Notes: generated by a model from the letters alone, not told the origin. Numbered from the stretch's first letter, positions 40,849 through 49,132 are shown. The stretch is DNA of 64,000 bases from Cyanobacteria bacterium FACHB-DQ100 (GCA_014695195.1 JACJNW010000034.1:181944-245943), one strand, 5' to 3'. Numbers and translations: made by a program.

Positions 40849-42486
40849 ATGGATTCAGATGCAATGGTAAATCCTCAAATCTGGCGATCAGGCTTGATCG
40901 CGTTGTTGTCTGCTTTGGCTGTTGTCGTCACGAATTGCAGCCCGCAAAATTCGACTCCTGCTAATTCGGGTGTGTTGGTCTATGCTGCGAGTGGACAACC
41001 AACGAACTTAGAACCCGGCAATGTGACTGATGGGAATTCTTTGATTGTTCATAACCAAATTTACAATCGATTGATTCAGTTCAAGCCTGGAACGACTGAG
41101 CTAGAACCCAGTTTAGCCATCGCTTGGAGTGCTTCCAAAGATGGCAAGACCTGGACATTCAAGCTGCGTCAGGGCGTAAAGTTTCATGATGGGACAGACT
41201 TTAATGCCAATGCGGTGAAATTTAATGTCGATCGCTGGTGGGATAAAAACAATCCGAATGGGTTTCGCAATGCCGGCAAGAGCTACGAAATTTGGGGACA
41301 GATTTTCGGGGGCTACAAGGGCGAACCGGATTCGCTGATACAGGATGTTCGGGTTGTGGATGATTCGACCCTCCAGTTTGTGCTGAAGCAACCCTTTGCC
41401 GCATTTCCAACGGCGATCGCAGCGGCATACTTCGGCATTGCTAGTCCCAGCGCGATTCAAAAAGCAGGCGCAAATTATGGCACTCCCGCAGGCGGAGCCG
41501 TGGGAACCGGGGCATTTGTGTTCAAAGGGTGGCAGAGTGGCGATCGCATTACCTTAGAAAAAAATCCGAACTATTGGAAGCCAGAGTTACCGAAATCGAA
41601 TCAACTGGTGATGCGGTTTGTGGGAGATTCCGGTGCGCGGTTGGCGCAAGTGAGAGCCGGACAAATTGACTTTACGGTCGAACTGGCTCCCGATCAAAAG
41701 ACAGAAATTGAGCAAGATCAGAATTTAACTGTGGCGAATCGTCCTTCGTTTAATGTGGGCTATCTGGCATTAAATCCAAGCTTTAAGCCATTGTCGGATG
41801 TGAGAGTGAGACAGGCGATCGCTCATGCGATTAACAAGCCAGCGATCGTGCAAGCTTTCTGGAAAGGGTCAGCGCAAACCACCCCGCACTTTGTTCCACC
41901 TGCGCTCGACTGGTCAACTTCGCCGAAGCTGCAAGACTATGATTACAATCCTCAGAAAGCTAGAGATTTACTGAAGCAAGCAGGCTTTCCGAATGGGTTT
42001 GAAATTGATTTATGGTATATGCCTGTGGCGCGTCCTTACTTTCCGACCCCAAAACCGATCTCCGAAGCATTCGCCGCAGATCTGCAGGCGGTTGGAATTC
42101 GTGCCAATTTGAAAACAAAAGATTGGGCGGCGTATCTTGCCGATCGCAATAAAAATCCAGGTTATCCGATGTTTATGTTGGGCTGGACGGGCGATTATGG
42201 TGATCCGGATACCTTTTACTATCCGCATTTTGGGCCGGGTAGCACGACAGATTTGGGCGGATGGAAAAACGATCGCGTCACCCAACTTCTGAATCAAGCC
42301 AGAGCGACTAGCGATCGTTCAGCTAGAGCAAAGCTTTATGCAGAAGTAGATGAGATCATTCATCGTGAAGCAGTGCGATTGTCGATCGTGCATTCTGATC
42401 CATTGCTCGTACAGCGTAAAACGATTACCGGATGGACACCTAGCCCATTGGGGGCGGAACCCTTTGAAGCGATCGCAAAACAATAG
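40849..42486 (+). CDS. Peptide/nickel-type ABC transporter solute-binding lipoprotein
   Basis: This 545-residue family 5 solute-binding protein (DppA/OppA/NikA type) has a lipobox VVVTNC near residue 30. The family motifs are LEPSLAIAWSASKDGKTWTF, KLRQGVKFHDGTDFNANAVKF, GTGAFVFKGWQSGDRI and the hinge AIAHAINKPAIVQAFWKG. It binds oligopeptides, metal chelates or similar compounds in the periplasm. No permease or ATPase genes adjoin, so it must work with a transporter encoded elsewhere. An alternative start is the Met at codon 6 (40864). Confidence 0.92.
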   Translation: MDSDAMVNPQIWRSGLIALLSALAVVVTNCSPQNSTPANSGVLVYAASGQPTNLEPGNVTDGNSLIVHNQIYNRLIQFKPGTTELEPSLAIAWSASKDGKTWTFKLRQGVKFHDGTDFNANAVKFNVDRWWDKNNPNGFRNAGKSYEIWGQIFGGYKGEPDSLIQDVRVVDDSTLQFVLKQPFAAFPTAIAAAYFGIASPSAIQKAGANYGTPAGGAVGTGAFVFKGWQSGDRITLEKNPNYWKPELPKSNQLVMRFVGDSGARLAQVRAGQIDFTVELAPDQKTEIEQDQNLTVANRPSFNVGYLALNPSFKPLSDVRVRQAIAHAINKPAIVQAFWKGSAQTTPHFVPPALDWSTSPKLQDYDYNPQKARDLLKQAGFPNGFEIDLWYMPVARPYFPTPKPISEAFAADLQAVGIRANLKTKDWAAYLADRNKNPGYPMFMLGWTGDYGDPDTFYYPHFGPGSTTDLGGWKNDRVTQLLNQARATSDRSARAKLYAEVDEIIHREAVRLSIVHSDPLLVQRKTITGWTPSPLGAEPFEAIAKQ

Positions 42487-42699
42487 TAGGAGATTTAGAG
42501 CTTGGGGTGTGGGTTTCGGCGATCGGAGGCATATTAATGAGAATAATTGCCTATTTGTAGTAGAGCCGTTATCCTACAGAGGCTAGGTTTGCTTTGGCTC
42601 GGTCTTGAACTGCGAAGTTGCATCATTGAGAGTAATTATCGACAGTTAAACTGATCGAAGTTTATGAGAACCTAGTCTTCTGTCATCAGCGAACCAATC

Positions 42700-43146
42700 A
42701 TGCGCGATCTCAATTTAGAAAAAACAACCCATTTGCTCAATTCCATCATGGAAGCTGAGTTAGCAGGCGTAGTACGATACACGCACTATTCACTCATGGT
42801 TACAGGGCCTAATCGTATCCCGATCGTGCAGTTTCTCAAGGGACAGGCGAGTGAATCCCTGCTCCACGCTCAACAAGTTGGAGAAATTCTCACGGGACTC
42901 GAAGGACATCCAAGCTTGAAAATTGCGCCGATCGAAGAAACGGACAAGCACTCGATTTACGACATTCTGCTTGAGAGCCTCAACCACGAAACGGCAGCAT
43001 TGAATCTCTACAAACAGTTGTTAGATGTTGTGGAAGATGCCAGCATTTATCTTGAAGAATTTGTACGCGGTATGATCGGGCAGGAAGAACTGCACGGGAT
43101 GGAACTGAAGAAAATGCTGCGAGATTTCCATCCAGATTTAACTTAA
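42700..43146 (+). CDS. Bacterioferritin/ferritin-like four-helix protein
   Basis: This 148-residue protein has the four-helix pattern of a ferritin-like iron protein: EAELAGVVRYTHYSLM in helix A, ASESLLHAQQVGEILTGL in helix B, LNHETAALNLYKQLLDV in helix C and IGQEELHGMELKKML in helix D, together giving Glu and His ligands for a di-iron site. It is close to cyanobacterial bacterioferritin-type proteins. Iron storage or detoxification is the likely role. Its end overlaps the convergent crcB gene by 9 bases. Confidence 0.85.
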   Translation: MRDLNLEKTTHLLNSIMEAELAGVVRYTHYSLMVTGPNRIPIVQFLKGQASESLLHAQQVGEILTGLEGHPSLKIAPIEETDKHSIYDILLESLNHETAALNLYKQLLDVVEDASIYLEEFVRGMIGQEELHGMELKKMLRDFHPDLT

Positions 43147-43545
43147 TTTTCGAGCGAGGAAGCTGCCGAGTTCTAAGCCTAAACATCCGATCGCGGCACT
43201 TCCTAACCCGTACAAAAGCGCAAGACTGGGATTTCCAGATTTCACTAAGACCGAAGTTTCAAGCGCGTAAGTTGAAAAAGTTGTGTAGGAGCCGAGAAAC
43301 CCAACCGCAAAGAATAAGCGAAGTTCTGGGGTGCCGATGCTGCGTTCTAGAAAGAAGGTGACAAAGAAGCCCATCACCATTGCACCTGTGATATTGATAA
43401 AAAAGGTGCCATAGGGGAACTGTATGCCAAACCATCGCGCAAACAGCAGCGTGAGATAGTAACGGCTCAATGCACCTGGAATCGCACCCAAACTAATCGC
43501 GATCGCGCTGCGTAAGGTTGGATCTAGTGTTGCAAATGGATTCAC
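43138..43545 (-). CDS. crcB: Fluoride ion channel CrcB/Fluc
   Basis: This 135-residue membrane protein with four segments is a Fluc fluoride channel: ISLGAIPGALSRYYLTLLF at the start, then YGTFFINITGAMVMGFFVTF (channel Asn) and GFLGSYTTFSTYALETS, the broken-helix motif that binds the central sodium and lines the fluoride path. It works as a dual-topology dimer exporting fluoride. The gene starts 1 base after the stop of the 156-aa hypothetical gene, so both are co-transcribed. No fluoride riboswitch was recognised upstream. Confidence 0.93.
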   Translation of the reverse strand: MNPFATLDPTLRSAIAISLGAIPGALSRYYLTLLFARWFGIQFPYGTFFINITGAMVMGFFVTFFLERSIGTPELRLFFAVGFLGSYTTFSTYALETSVLVKSGNPSLALLYGLGSAAIGCLGLELGSFLARKLS

Positions 43546-43546
43546 T

Positions 43547-44017
43547 TTAGTTTTGCTGATTGCGACTCTTCGGTGGATTTAATTCATTACACTTTGCCTT
43601 CGCAGTTTCATAAGCTTGTGTATATTCTTTACCACCTAGCATGACATCGCCATAGTATTCATAAGGCGTTGATCCGTAGATGGGCAAGGGATCATCTTCG
43701 GGATAGTCTTCTTTGGCTTCTTCGATCGCTTGTCTAAGCCGCTTGGGAGTGAGTTTTTGGGCGGCGTAGTAGTGGAGTTGTTCGGGTTTGCGGTTGAAGT
43801 GCGGGAAGGTTGGATCGAGGATACGATCGTCTAACTCTAGCCAGCTATGTTCAACGGGCTTGTGAGGCGCTCCGGCAAACACAATGAATCCTTGAACGTA
43901 CAGCGCTCCTTCAACAGTAGAAATTGCTTTCGCTGCGTTCTCAAAACTGGCTTTTGCTTTACTTTTGATGCGGGTCGCAACTTCGATCGATTGCTCGGCA
44001 TCGAGTGGTTTATCCAT
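43547..44017 (-). CDS. Conserved hypothetical protein upstream of crcB
   Basis: This 156-residue soluble, acidic protein has an N-terminal helix (RIKSKAKASFENAAKAIST) and a central segment LYVQGFIVFAGAPHKPVEHSW, split around residues 38-59, then LDPTFPHFNRK and YAAQKLTPKRLRQAIEEAKE. The pattern is reminiscent of small bacterial proteins of unknown fold described only as hypothetical in cyanobacteria. No catalytic motif or signal peptide is visible. The single-base spacing to crcB implies an operon, but a role in fluoride resistance would be speculation. Confidence 0.7.
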   Translation of the reverse strand: MDKPLDAEQSIEVATRIKSKAKASFENAAKAISTVEGALYVQGFIVFAGAPHKPVEHSWLELDDRILDPTFPHFNRKPEQLHYYAAQKLTPKRLRQAIEEAKEDYPEDDPLPIYGSTPYEYYGDVMLGGKEYTQAYETAKAKCNELNPPKSRNQQN

Positions 44018-44105
44018 GTGTCAGTCAACATCATTCTCTGTTCATCTCATTATAGAGATATAGAGATCCTGAGTTGAACTCAAGCTTGAATTCTCAAAAA
44101 GCGAA

Positions 44106-44136
44106 GGGTAGGAGCAACTCGAAAATGCTCCTACCC
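44106..44136 (-). terminator. Strong terminator hairpin after the 33-aa gene
   Basis: GGGTAGGAGCA (44106-44116) and TGCTCCTACCC (44126-44136) are a perfect 11-bp inverted repeat with a 9-base loop. On the minus strand the stem is followed by TTCGCTTTTTG, a T-rich tail. It lies about 74 bp after the stop of the small membrane peptide gene at 44210 and supports a real minus-strand transcript there. Confidence 0.75.
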
Positions 44137-44209
44137 AATTCCTAAATATTAGATTAAGTGAATTAAAACTGTGCAATCTTACAGGTTGATTGAGTGGCAG
44201 AGCGTTTTA

Positions 44210-44311
44210 CTACTGCATCTGGGACATCAGTGTAATCATGCCAACGCAGGACATCGCCAGTAACAAAACCAACCCGAATGATTCACCTAAGTGCTTTTTA
44301 GAGGCCTGCAT
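44210..44311 (-). CDS. Candidate 33-residue single-span membrane peptide
   Basis: Reading the minus strand, ATG at 44311-44309 opens MQASKKHLGESFGLVLLLAM and continues SCVGMITLMSQMQ to TAG at 44212-44210. A basic, polar N-terminus is followed by one hydrophobic helix of about 18 residues. AAAGGA lies about 10 bases before the ATG, and a strong terminator-like hairpin (44106-44136) follows. It resembles the many one-helix peptides of cyanobacterial photosynthetic and respiratory complexes in size and layout, but I do not recognise it as any known subunit. Confidence 0.55.
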   Translation of the reverse strand: MQASKKHLGESFGLVLLLAMSCVGMITLMSQMQ

Positions 44312-44775
44312 ATAACTGTCCTTTTATCTTTATGAGTGTCTTAACAGTATCAGTCTCTCTCAGGATCAAGTTAAAAAGTAATCTAACTTATGGTATTCAA
44401 ATAAAACTTAATTCAAGAGATAGCTCTTACTCCGCTTCTCTATCAATCGGTGGATTGACAGTAATCTTTCTTAAAACTAAATCTAATCTTAGTTACATTC
44501 GCGATCGTGCAAGATTGATCCAATTAAAAGCACGAGAGGCGATGCTTGCCCCGCGCCTCTGAAAATGCCTGATTGTCGTCCCTTATATTGTTGTCTCTTA
44601 TGTAGTACGGCTCTGCAATGCCCTCGATCGAGTGAATGATTTTCGTCAAAATTCTGTCCACTTGGTAGCTACCCCCCTAGAACGATGGCTCACGAGATCA
44701 AGGTTGCCAAGATCAAAGTGTGAATCACAAACAATTTCAGTGTGATTATCGTTGTTATTTGTAGGAATAAAGAAA
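44312..44775. promoter_or_regulatory. Intergenic region before the stress-protein gene
   Basis: This 464-bp stretch lies between the divergent small peptide gene and the stress-protein gene. A 76-codon plus-strand ORF (44332-44562) has a serine/lysine-rich composition without family resemblance and is not accepted as a gene. A GTGTGAATCACA-type partial palindrome near 44719-44730 might bind a regulator. No RNA gene was recognised. Confidence 0.35.
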
Positions 44776-45318
44776 ATGGTGGTTAGCCAACAGCAAAAAC
44801 GAGCGATCGGTGTATTTCTAGAGCGGGAAAGTGCAGAAAAAGCAATTCACACCTTGCAGGAATCTGGATTTGCGATCGACAAAATCTCTTTGATTGCGAA
44901 AGAAGCGGAACCCGCAGAGCAAGTGAGCGGGGTTGAAGTCAGCGATCACGTGGGAGATACAAAAGTGGTCAATTCAGCCGGTGTAGTTGGAAATACGCTG
45001 GCAGCGAGTGCCACAGGATTTTCTATCCTAGGATTGACCGCACTTGCACTTCCAGGACTCGGTGTTGTTTTGACAGCCGGAAGTTTAGGAGCAGCGCTGG
45101 CGGCGAGTGTTGCGGCGAGTGGTGTTGCTGTAGTTGCGGCGAATAACTTGGAGAAAGCCTTGATTGATTACGGTGTTCCGAGCGGGATGGCGGGACGATA
45201 CGGTGATCACCTGCAACGCGGCGACTATCTGATCACGGTTGAGGGAAGTGAAGAAGAGATTCGTCAGGCTGAACAGGTGTTTAAGCAGCAAGACATTCGC
45301 GAGTTAATGATCTACTAA
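44776..45318 (+). CDS. General stress protein 17M-like / YflT-type protein
   Basis: This 180-residue protein starts with an YflT/GSP17M-like ferredoxin-fold domain (KRAIGVFLERESAEKAIHTL, FAIDKISLIAKEAE). A hydrophobic glycine/alanine-rich hairpin follows (LTALALPGLGVVLTAGSLGA, AALAASVAASGVAVVAANNL), then a C-terminal YGDHLQRGDYLITVEGSEEE domain. The layout is common in cyanobacterial stress-related proteins whose hydrophobic core may insert into or bind membranes. ATG 44776 is chosen over the in-frame TTG 44752 because AGGA lies 9 bases upstream. The last 4 bases overlap the convergent methyltransferase gene. Confidence 0.82.
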   Translation: MVVSQQQKRAIGVFLERESAEKAIHTLQESGFAIDKISLIAKEAEPAEQVSGVEVSDHVGDTKVVNSAGVVGNTLAASATGFSILGLTALALPGLGVVLTAGSLGAALAASVAASGVAVVAANNLEKALIDYGVPSGMAGRYGDHLQRGDYLITVEGSEEEIRQAEQVFKQQDIRELMIY

Positions 45319-45962
45319 GGTCTTCGGAATGTGAGTGCGATAAACGTATAGTTCTTTTCGTACCAAAAGACGGTTGTTTCAGTACACGCTGGAATTTCTT
45401 GATTTTGTTCGAGAAGAAAGCCGTGAGATTGGGCAAGTGCGATCGCTTGCTCAATTTCTGTCTTTGAAAAGATTGTCCAAGACAGTCCGAAAGGTTGAAT
45501 CGATGAATCAACTGGAATTTTACTTTGCCAATAGTCCGCAGTTACGAATAACAACCCATTGGGCTTGAGCAATCGATAAGCTTCTTGGAAAAACGCATCG
45601 AGATTGACTCCATGTTCAATCACAGAAATACTGACAGCAACATCATAGGAACAGTCTGGAAATGAGGTGTCTGTCAAATCTCCTTGGTAAAGCTTGTAGT
45701 TCGATTGACTCGGTTTGATGGTGAAATCGATGCCATGCAAATCTTCAAAACCAAGAGTAGAGAGAAACTCAAGGGTGCAACAATCACCGCATCCCAGATC
45801 GATGATCTTAAACTGTTGATTAATTTCTGATGATTGTAGAAGTTGAGCGAGTAACCACTGATCCCAATTCTTCTCAATTGTAATGTGAGTGGGTAAACTT
45901 GCTTGTTGCAAAGCTTGTGTTGCGGTTTGAACTTCCTGCCAGTTTTGCAGCACTTCGATCAT
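45315..45962 (-). CDS. SAM-dependent methyltransferase, class I
   Basis: This 215-residue protein has the SAM-binding motif KIIDLGCGDCCTLEFLSTLG, a post-I acidic residue in LHGIDFTIKP, and motif IV SYDVAVSISVIEHG followed by AYRLLKPNGLLFVTADYW. The pattern is of the methyltransferase type 11/23 group that acts on small molecules or lipids. The substrate is not evident. It starts with MIEVLQNWQEVQTATQAL at ATG 45962. No operon partner is adjacent: the next minus-strand gene upstream ends at 46056 with its own terminator. Confidence 0.85.
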   Translation of the reverse strand: MIEVLQNWQEVQTATQALQQASLPTHITIEKNWDQWLLAQLLQSSEINQQFKIIDLGCGDCCTLEFLSTLGFEDLHGIDFTIKPSQSNYKLYQGDLTDTSFPDCSYDVAVSISVIEHGVNLDAFFQEAYRLLKPNGLLFVTADYWQSKIPVDSSIQPFGLSWTIFSKTEIEQAIALAQSHGFLLEQNQEIPACTETTVFWYEKNYTFIALTFRRP

Positions 45963-46004
45963 CGGCTGAGTCTTTTTAGTTGAGGGGCAGCTTTATTTTA
46001 ACGA

Positions 46005-46035
46005 AAAAAAGTAGCCTTTTCTGGGCTACTTTCTT
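46005..46035 (-). terminator. Rho-independent terminator after the DUF4383 gene
   Basis: On the minus strand AAAGTAGCC, a short loop and GGCTACTTT form a stem followed by TTTTTTTCG. On the plus strand the arms are at 46008-46016 and 46024-46032. It lies 20 bases after the stop at 46056 and is a classical terminator. Confidence 0.8.
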
Positions 46036-46055
46036 AAAGTTTTAGATTCTGAATG

Positions 46056-46505
46056 TTACTTGATCGCTGCAGCTTTAACTTCAGAGGATTTCACGAAGCC
46101 ATAGTAGAACGCAATTCCTGCAACGATCGCATTCAGCAAGACATTTGCACCAAATAGAGGAGTCAGACCAAATAGAGTGTTGGTAAACGGAAGCAGTCCT
46201 AAGATTGCACCTGCTGCATACACGATCGCGAAGAGACGAGTGAATACGATCGAGCCAGTCAAGCTGGTAAATGCAGCAAGTCCCCAAACTCCAACCAGAA
46301 TGCCAATTGCGTTATGGAAATAGTTGGTCGGGAACAATCCAAAGAGGTAACCGAAGCCCAGATTGGGAATAAAGTGTTCAGGGGGAGCCACAAAAGCAGG
46401 CACAAATCCAGCTAAACCGAGCAGCAGGAAGAACAGACCTAGACCTAAAGCACCATAACGAATCGGAGAAGTTGGTGCGCTTGTAGAGATTGATGTTGAT
46501 TGCAT
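46056..46505 (-). CDS. DUF4383 membrane protein
   Basis: This 149-residue protein has four membrane segments (LGLGLFFLLLGLAGFVPAFV, NAIGILVGVWGLAAFTSL, RLFAIVYAAGAILGLLPFT and the last NVLLNAIVAGIAFYYGF). The DUF4383 feature is NYFHNAIGILVGVWGLAA, with a conserved His near the second helix. Role unknown; in cyanobacteria such proteins often lie with stress- or light-induced genes. Here it follows the hli gene by 42 bases on the same strand and shares a terminator, so the two are probably one operon. Confidence 0.85.
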   Translation of the reverse strand: MQSTSISTSAPTSPIRYGALGLGLFFLLLGLAGFVPAFVAPPEHFIPNLGFGYLFGLFPTNYFHNAIGILVGVWGLAAFTSLTGSIVFTRLFAIVYAAGAILGLLPFTNTLFGLTPLFGANVLLNAIVAGIAFYYGFVKSSEVKAAAIK

Positions 46506-46547
46506 GATTGTAATTTGGATATTAAAGATTTTGACAAACTGAGAGGC

Positions 46548-46775
46548 TTAACGAACTAGATGGAGAACCTCGCGTACCACGCTATATCCTGCTAAATCCC
46601 AGAGAAAATAAGCAATGAAACCAAGCATTGCTAACCGACCATTCCAAAGTTCTTGTTGAGGATTCCAGCCAAAGATCCAGGCGTTACGATCGGCACCATT
46701 ATAAGCCGGAGTCACAGCGGGAACTTGATCGGTATTAATTGTTGAGCGTTCCATGTCAAGTGTTGAGCGTTCCAT
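46548..46775 (-). CDS. High-light-inducible protein (one-helix chlorophyll-binding)
   Basis: This 75-residue Hli/SCP protein carries the chlorophyll a/b-binding helix ELWNGRLAMLGFIAYFLWD with the conserved Glu, Asn and Arg. Hlips bind chlorophyll and carotenoid in the thylakoid membrane, protect photosystem II assembly and are induced by excess light. The N-terminus is a 21-base duplication encoding MERSTLD then MERSTIN, so translation may start at either Met (46775 or 46754). DUF4383 follows downstream. No clear ribosome binding site precedes either start. Confidence 0.93.
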   Translation of the reverse strand: MERSTLDMERSTINTDQVPAVTPAYNGADRNAWIFGWNPQQELWNGRLAMLGFIAYFLWDLAGYSVVREVLHLVR

Positions 46776-46901
46776 AAAATTGTTATTTATCTGACTGCAC
46801 TGCCATACTAGCGAGCAACTTTATGGGTTTAGTCTGCCATTAGAAGCGGCTTTGGTCTATCTCCAAAGGCGGGACTTAATAGGAGAAGTCAGAGAAATAA
46901 C

Positions 46902-47987
46902 TTAGGTGCGATCGACTAATATTTTTCCGTTGTATCCTGCTTGTTGATAGCGATTCAGGACATCTTGAATTGCCTGATCAGAACGGGTGTTGGAATCTAC
47001 TAAGGCAACACATGCGCCTCCAAATCCTGCGCCCGTGAGCCGCGCTCCTAATATTCCTGGTGTTTCTTGCAGCATTGCAACGAGCCGATCTAATCCTTCT
47101 ACAGAGACCTCATAATCATCGCGCAAGCTTGCATGAGAGGCATTCATCAATTGTCCGAATTGCTCAGCCGATACACCGCTTCGAGCTTCTAGAACACGAT
47201 TGTTCTCGGTGATCACATGACGTGCTCTTTCTTTGAGCGGACTCGGTAAAGCTGCGATCGCGCTTACATCCTGCACATCTCGCAAAGCTGGAACATTAAG
47301 CAATTTAGCAGCCTCCTCACACTCTGCACGACGTTGATTGTATCCACTGCCTGCTAATGTACGAGGAATTCCACTATCAATGACTAGGACTTCTGCGCCT
47401 TGAGGAAAGGGTAGTAATTCACGATCGAGCGTTCGTGTATCCAGAAATAATAGATGATTCGTATCTGCTAAGCTGGATGCCATCTGATCCATAATGCCGC
47501 ATTGAACATGGGCAAAGTTTCTTTCTGCATCTTGTCCAAACTGAGCAATCTTGACATCATCAATATTGAGATGGAGGAGCGATCGTAAAGCGCGTAACAT
47601 TGCAACTTCTAAGGCTGCACTACTCGACAAGCCAGAGCCAATTGGAACCGAAGAAGTCACAAAGATGTTGAGCGGTGGAATGTTCAATCCTTGCTGTTCA
47701 AGGGTGCGAATACAGCCGATCACATAGCTACTGAACCCTTGAGGAATTGGATCATTTGGAGAAATGCTGACTTGCTCAGATAGTTCTTGCGAATAGATGT
47801 GATGTCGATCGTTCGGGCTAGCACCGAGATAAACAGTGGTTTGCTGGGGAATTGCAGTCGGCAACACAAAACCATCATTGTAGTCGGTGTGTTCGCCTAG
47901 TAAATTGACTCGTCCGGGCGCACTCGCTTGAACATCGGGAGAAGCGTTAAAGATTTGTTCAAAGGTGACTGTTGTGGCTGTCGTCAT
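46902..47987 (-). CDS. galK: Galactokinase
   Basis: This GHMP-family kinase phosphorylates galactose to galactose-1-phosphate in the Leloir pathway. Hallmarks are APGRVNLLGEHTDYNDGFVLP, written across residues about 22-42, the ATP-binding PIGSGLSSSAALEVAM and the C-terminal LGARLTGAGFGGACVAL. I chose the Met at 47987 (MTTATTVTFEQIF), because the ORF from 48050 overlaps the upstream M24-like gene and adds a non-conserved tail. Length of 361 residues is close to normal. It lies downstream of the M24-like and galT genes on the same strand, 5 bases after the former. Confidence 0.93.
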   Translation of the reverse strand: MTTATTVTFEQIFNASPDVQASAPGRVNLLGEHTDYNDGFVLPTAIPQQTTVYLGASPNDRHHIYSQELSEQVSISPNDPIPQGFSSYVIGCIRTLEQQGLNIPPLNIFVTSSVPIGSGLSSSAALEVAMLRALRSLLHLNIDDVKIAQFGQDAERNFAHVQCGIMDQMASSLADTNHLLFLDTRTLDRELLPFPQGAEVLVIDSGIPRTLAGSGYNQRRAECEEAAKLLNVPALRDVQDVSAIAALPSPLKERARHVITENNRVLEARSGVSAEQFGQLMNASHASLRDDYEVSVEGLDRLVAMLQETPGILGARLTGAGFGGACVALVDSNTRSDQAIQDVLNRYQQAGYNGKILVDRT

Positions 47988-47992
47988 AGCAA

Positions 47993-49114
47993 TTAGAACT
48001 TTTCTAAGGGGAGGGGGCGTTGTCGTCCGTTGACTTCGATGCTTTTCCAATGTGGATCAAGCGTGAGATTTTCGAGGCGATTATCTTCGTGAAGTAGGAA
48101 CGTGTCTTCGATCTTGGCTCCGACTAAGCTAGGATTCCAAGCCATTGCCATGTTTGCGGATAGTCGATCGCTTGTTTCAGGATCAGCAACTACTTCGCGA
48201 GATAGATACCCAGTAGTTCCGCCTTGGTGGTGTTCGCGAATAGCGTTGGGATAGCCTTGTTGCTCGTATGCGCTTTGTAGGGTGTGGTAGATCTGATTGA
48301 GCGATGTTCCAGTTTGACAATGATCGAGCGCGATCGCTTCGATTTCTCGCACTTGTTGATGTCGGGTTGCTTCTTGATCAGATAGTCGATCGAAGTAAAT
48401 AAAGCGAGTGAGATTTGCATACAGACCAAAGCCACGGGCGCAAAAGACTAACATTGCCATCTGTCCAATTTTTTCTTGCTTCGGAAGGGTGTGGCGATAC
48501 TTAGGCAAGCGAACTTCTCCAGCCGCAAGCGTGAGGGCGGGGCGTAGTCCACGAGTCCAGAGAGCAGCCGCTCCCGCTCCGGCAAGTTGAACTTCTGTCC
48601 AATCTGGTGAAGCTTGGGTCAGAACTTCGGTCATTGCTTCGCTGGCGAGTTTTCCGACTTGGCGGTAGCGATCGATTTCACTCGGTAATAACATTCGTTT
48701 GTGATCGATCAGCGATCGTGGCAAATTGCCTTCGATATCACTGATGACTTTGCCGCCTTGAGTCACTTTTTGCACAAAAGACTCACGATCAGCTTTCTTT
48801 GCCCAAGGAGCGATCGCCCATTGATAGTCTGAGCTGCTGGGAACCTCTTCGTCTTGAAGTCGCTGAGCTTCGATCTCATCGGTCAGAATCCATGCACCAT
48901 TGAGTGTGACTAAAACTTCAGCAACTCCTGTGTCTGCCGCAAGTAGCACCATGTTCGAGCCGCCTGCGGTTGCCCACGCAAACCAATCAATTCCGCTCAA
49001 TCGCAGACCAGATGCTCCAGCTTCCTGTAAGGCTTCGCGCATCCAGGTTAGTTTTTGACTGATTTCGGTAGTGCGATCGTCGCTTGCGGGTGTGGGACTG
49101 AGTTGAGATTGCAT
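47993..49114 (-). CDS. M24 (Xaa-Pro peptidase-like) protein, probably not a metallopeptidase
   Basis: This 373-residue protein has the two-domain creatinase/aminopeptidase P fold: an N-terminal creatinase-like domain (LSGIDWFAWATAGGSN) and a pita-bread domain (LLPSEIDRYRQVGKLASEAM). The metal-ligand positions are mostly changed: the two Asp of the DxG...D motif read Cys and Asn in LVFCARGFGLYANLTRF, and the Glu of the EPG motif is Asn in AWNPSL. The His in HHQGGTTGY and Glu in KIEDTFLL remain. It sits between galT (18 bases upstream) and galK, so a role linked to galactose metabolism is plausible but unknown. Confidence 0.8.
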   Translation of the reverse strand: MQSQLSPTPASDDRTTEISQKLTWMREALQEAGASGLRLSGIDWFAWATAGGSNMVLLAADTGVAEVLVTLNGAWILTDEIEAQRLQDEEVPSSSDYQWAIAPWAKKADRESFVQKVTQGGKVISDIEGNLPRSLIDHKRMLLPSEIDRYRQVGKLASEAMTEVLTQASPDWTEVQLAGAGAAALWTRGLRPALTLAAGEVRLPKYRHTLPKQEKIGQMAMLVFCARGFGLYANLTRFIYFDRLSDQEATRHQQVREIEAIALDHCQTGTSLNQIYHTLQSAYEQQGYPNAIREHHQGGTTGYLSREVVADPETSDRLSANMAMAWNPSLVGAKIEDTFLLHEDNRLENLTLDPHWKSIEVNGRQRPLPLEKF

Positions 49115-49132
49115 TTCTGTTGCTCCTGATGC

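Noticed and set aside
44332..44562. 76-codon plus-strand ORF in an intergenic gap
   Set aside because: Ser/Lys-rich composition, no ribosome binding site and no recognisable domain; it overlaps the likely promoter of the small peptide gene.
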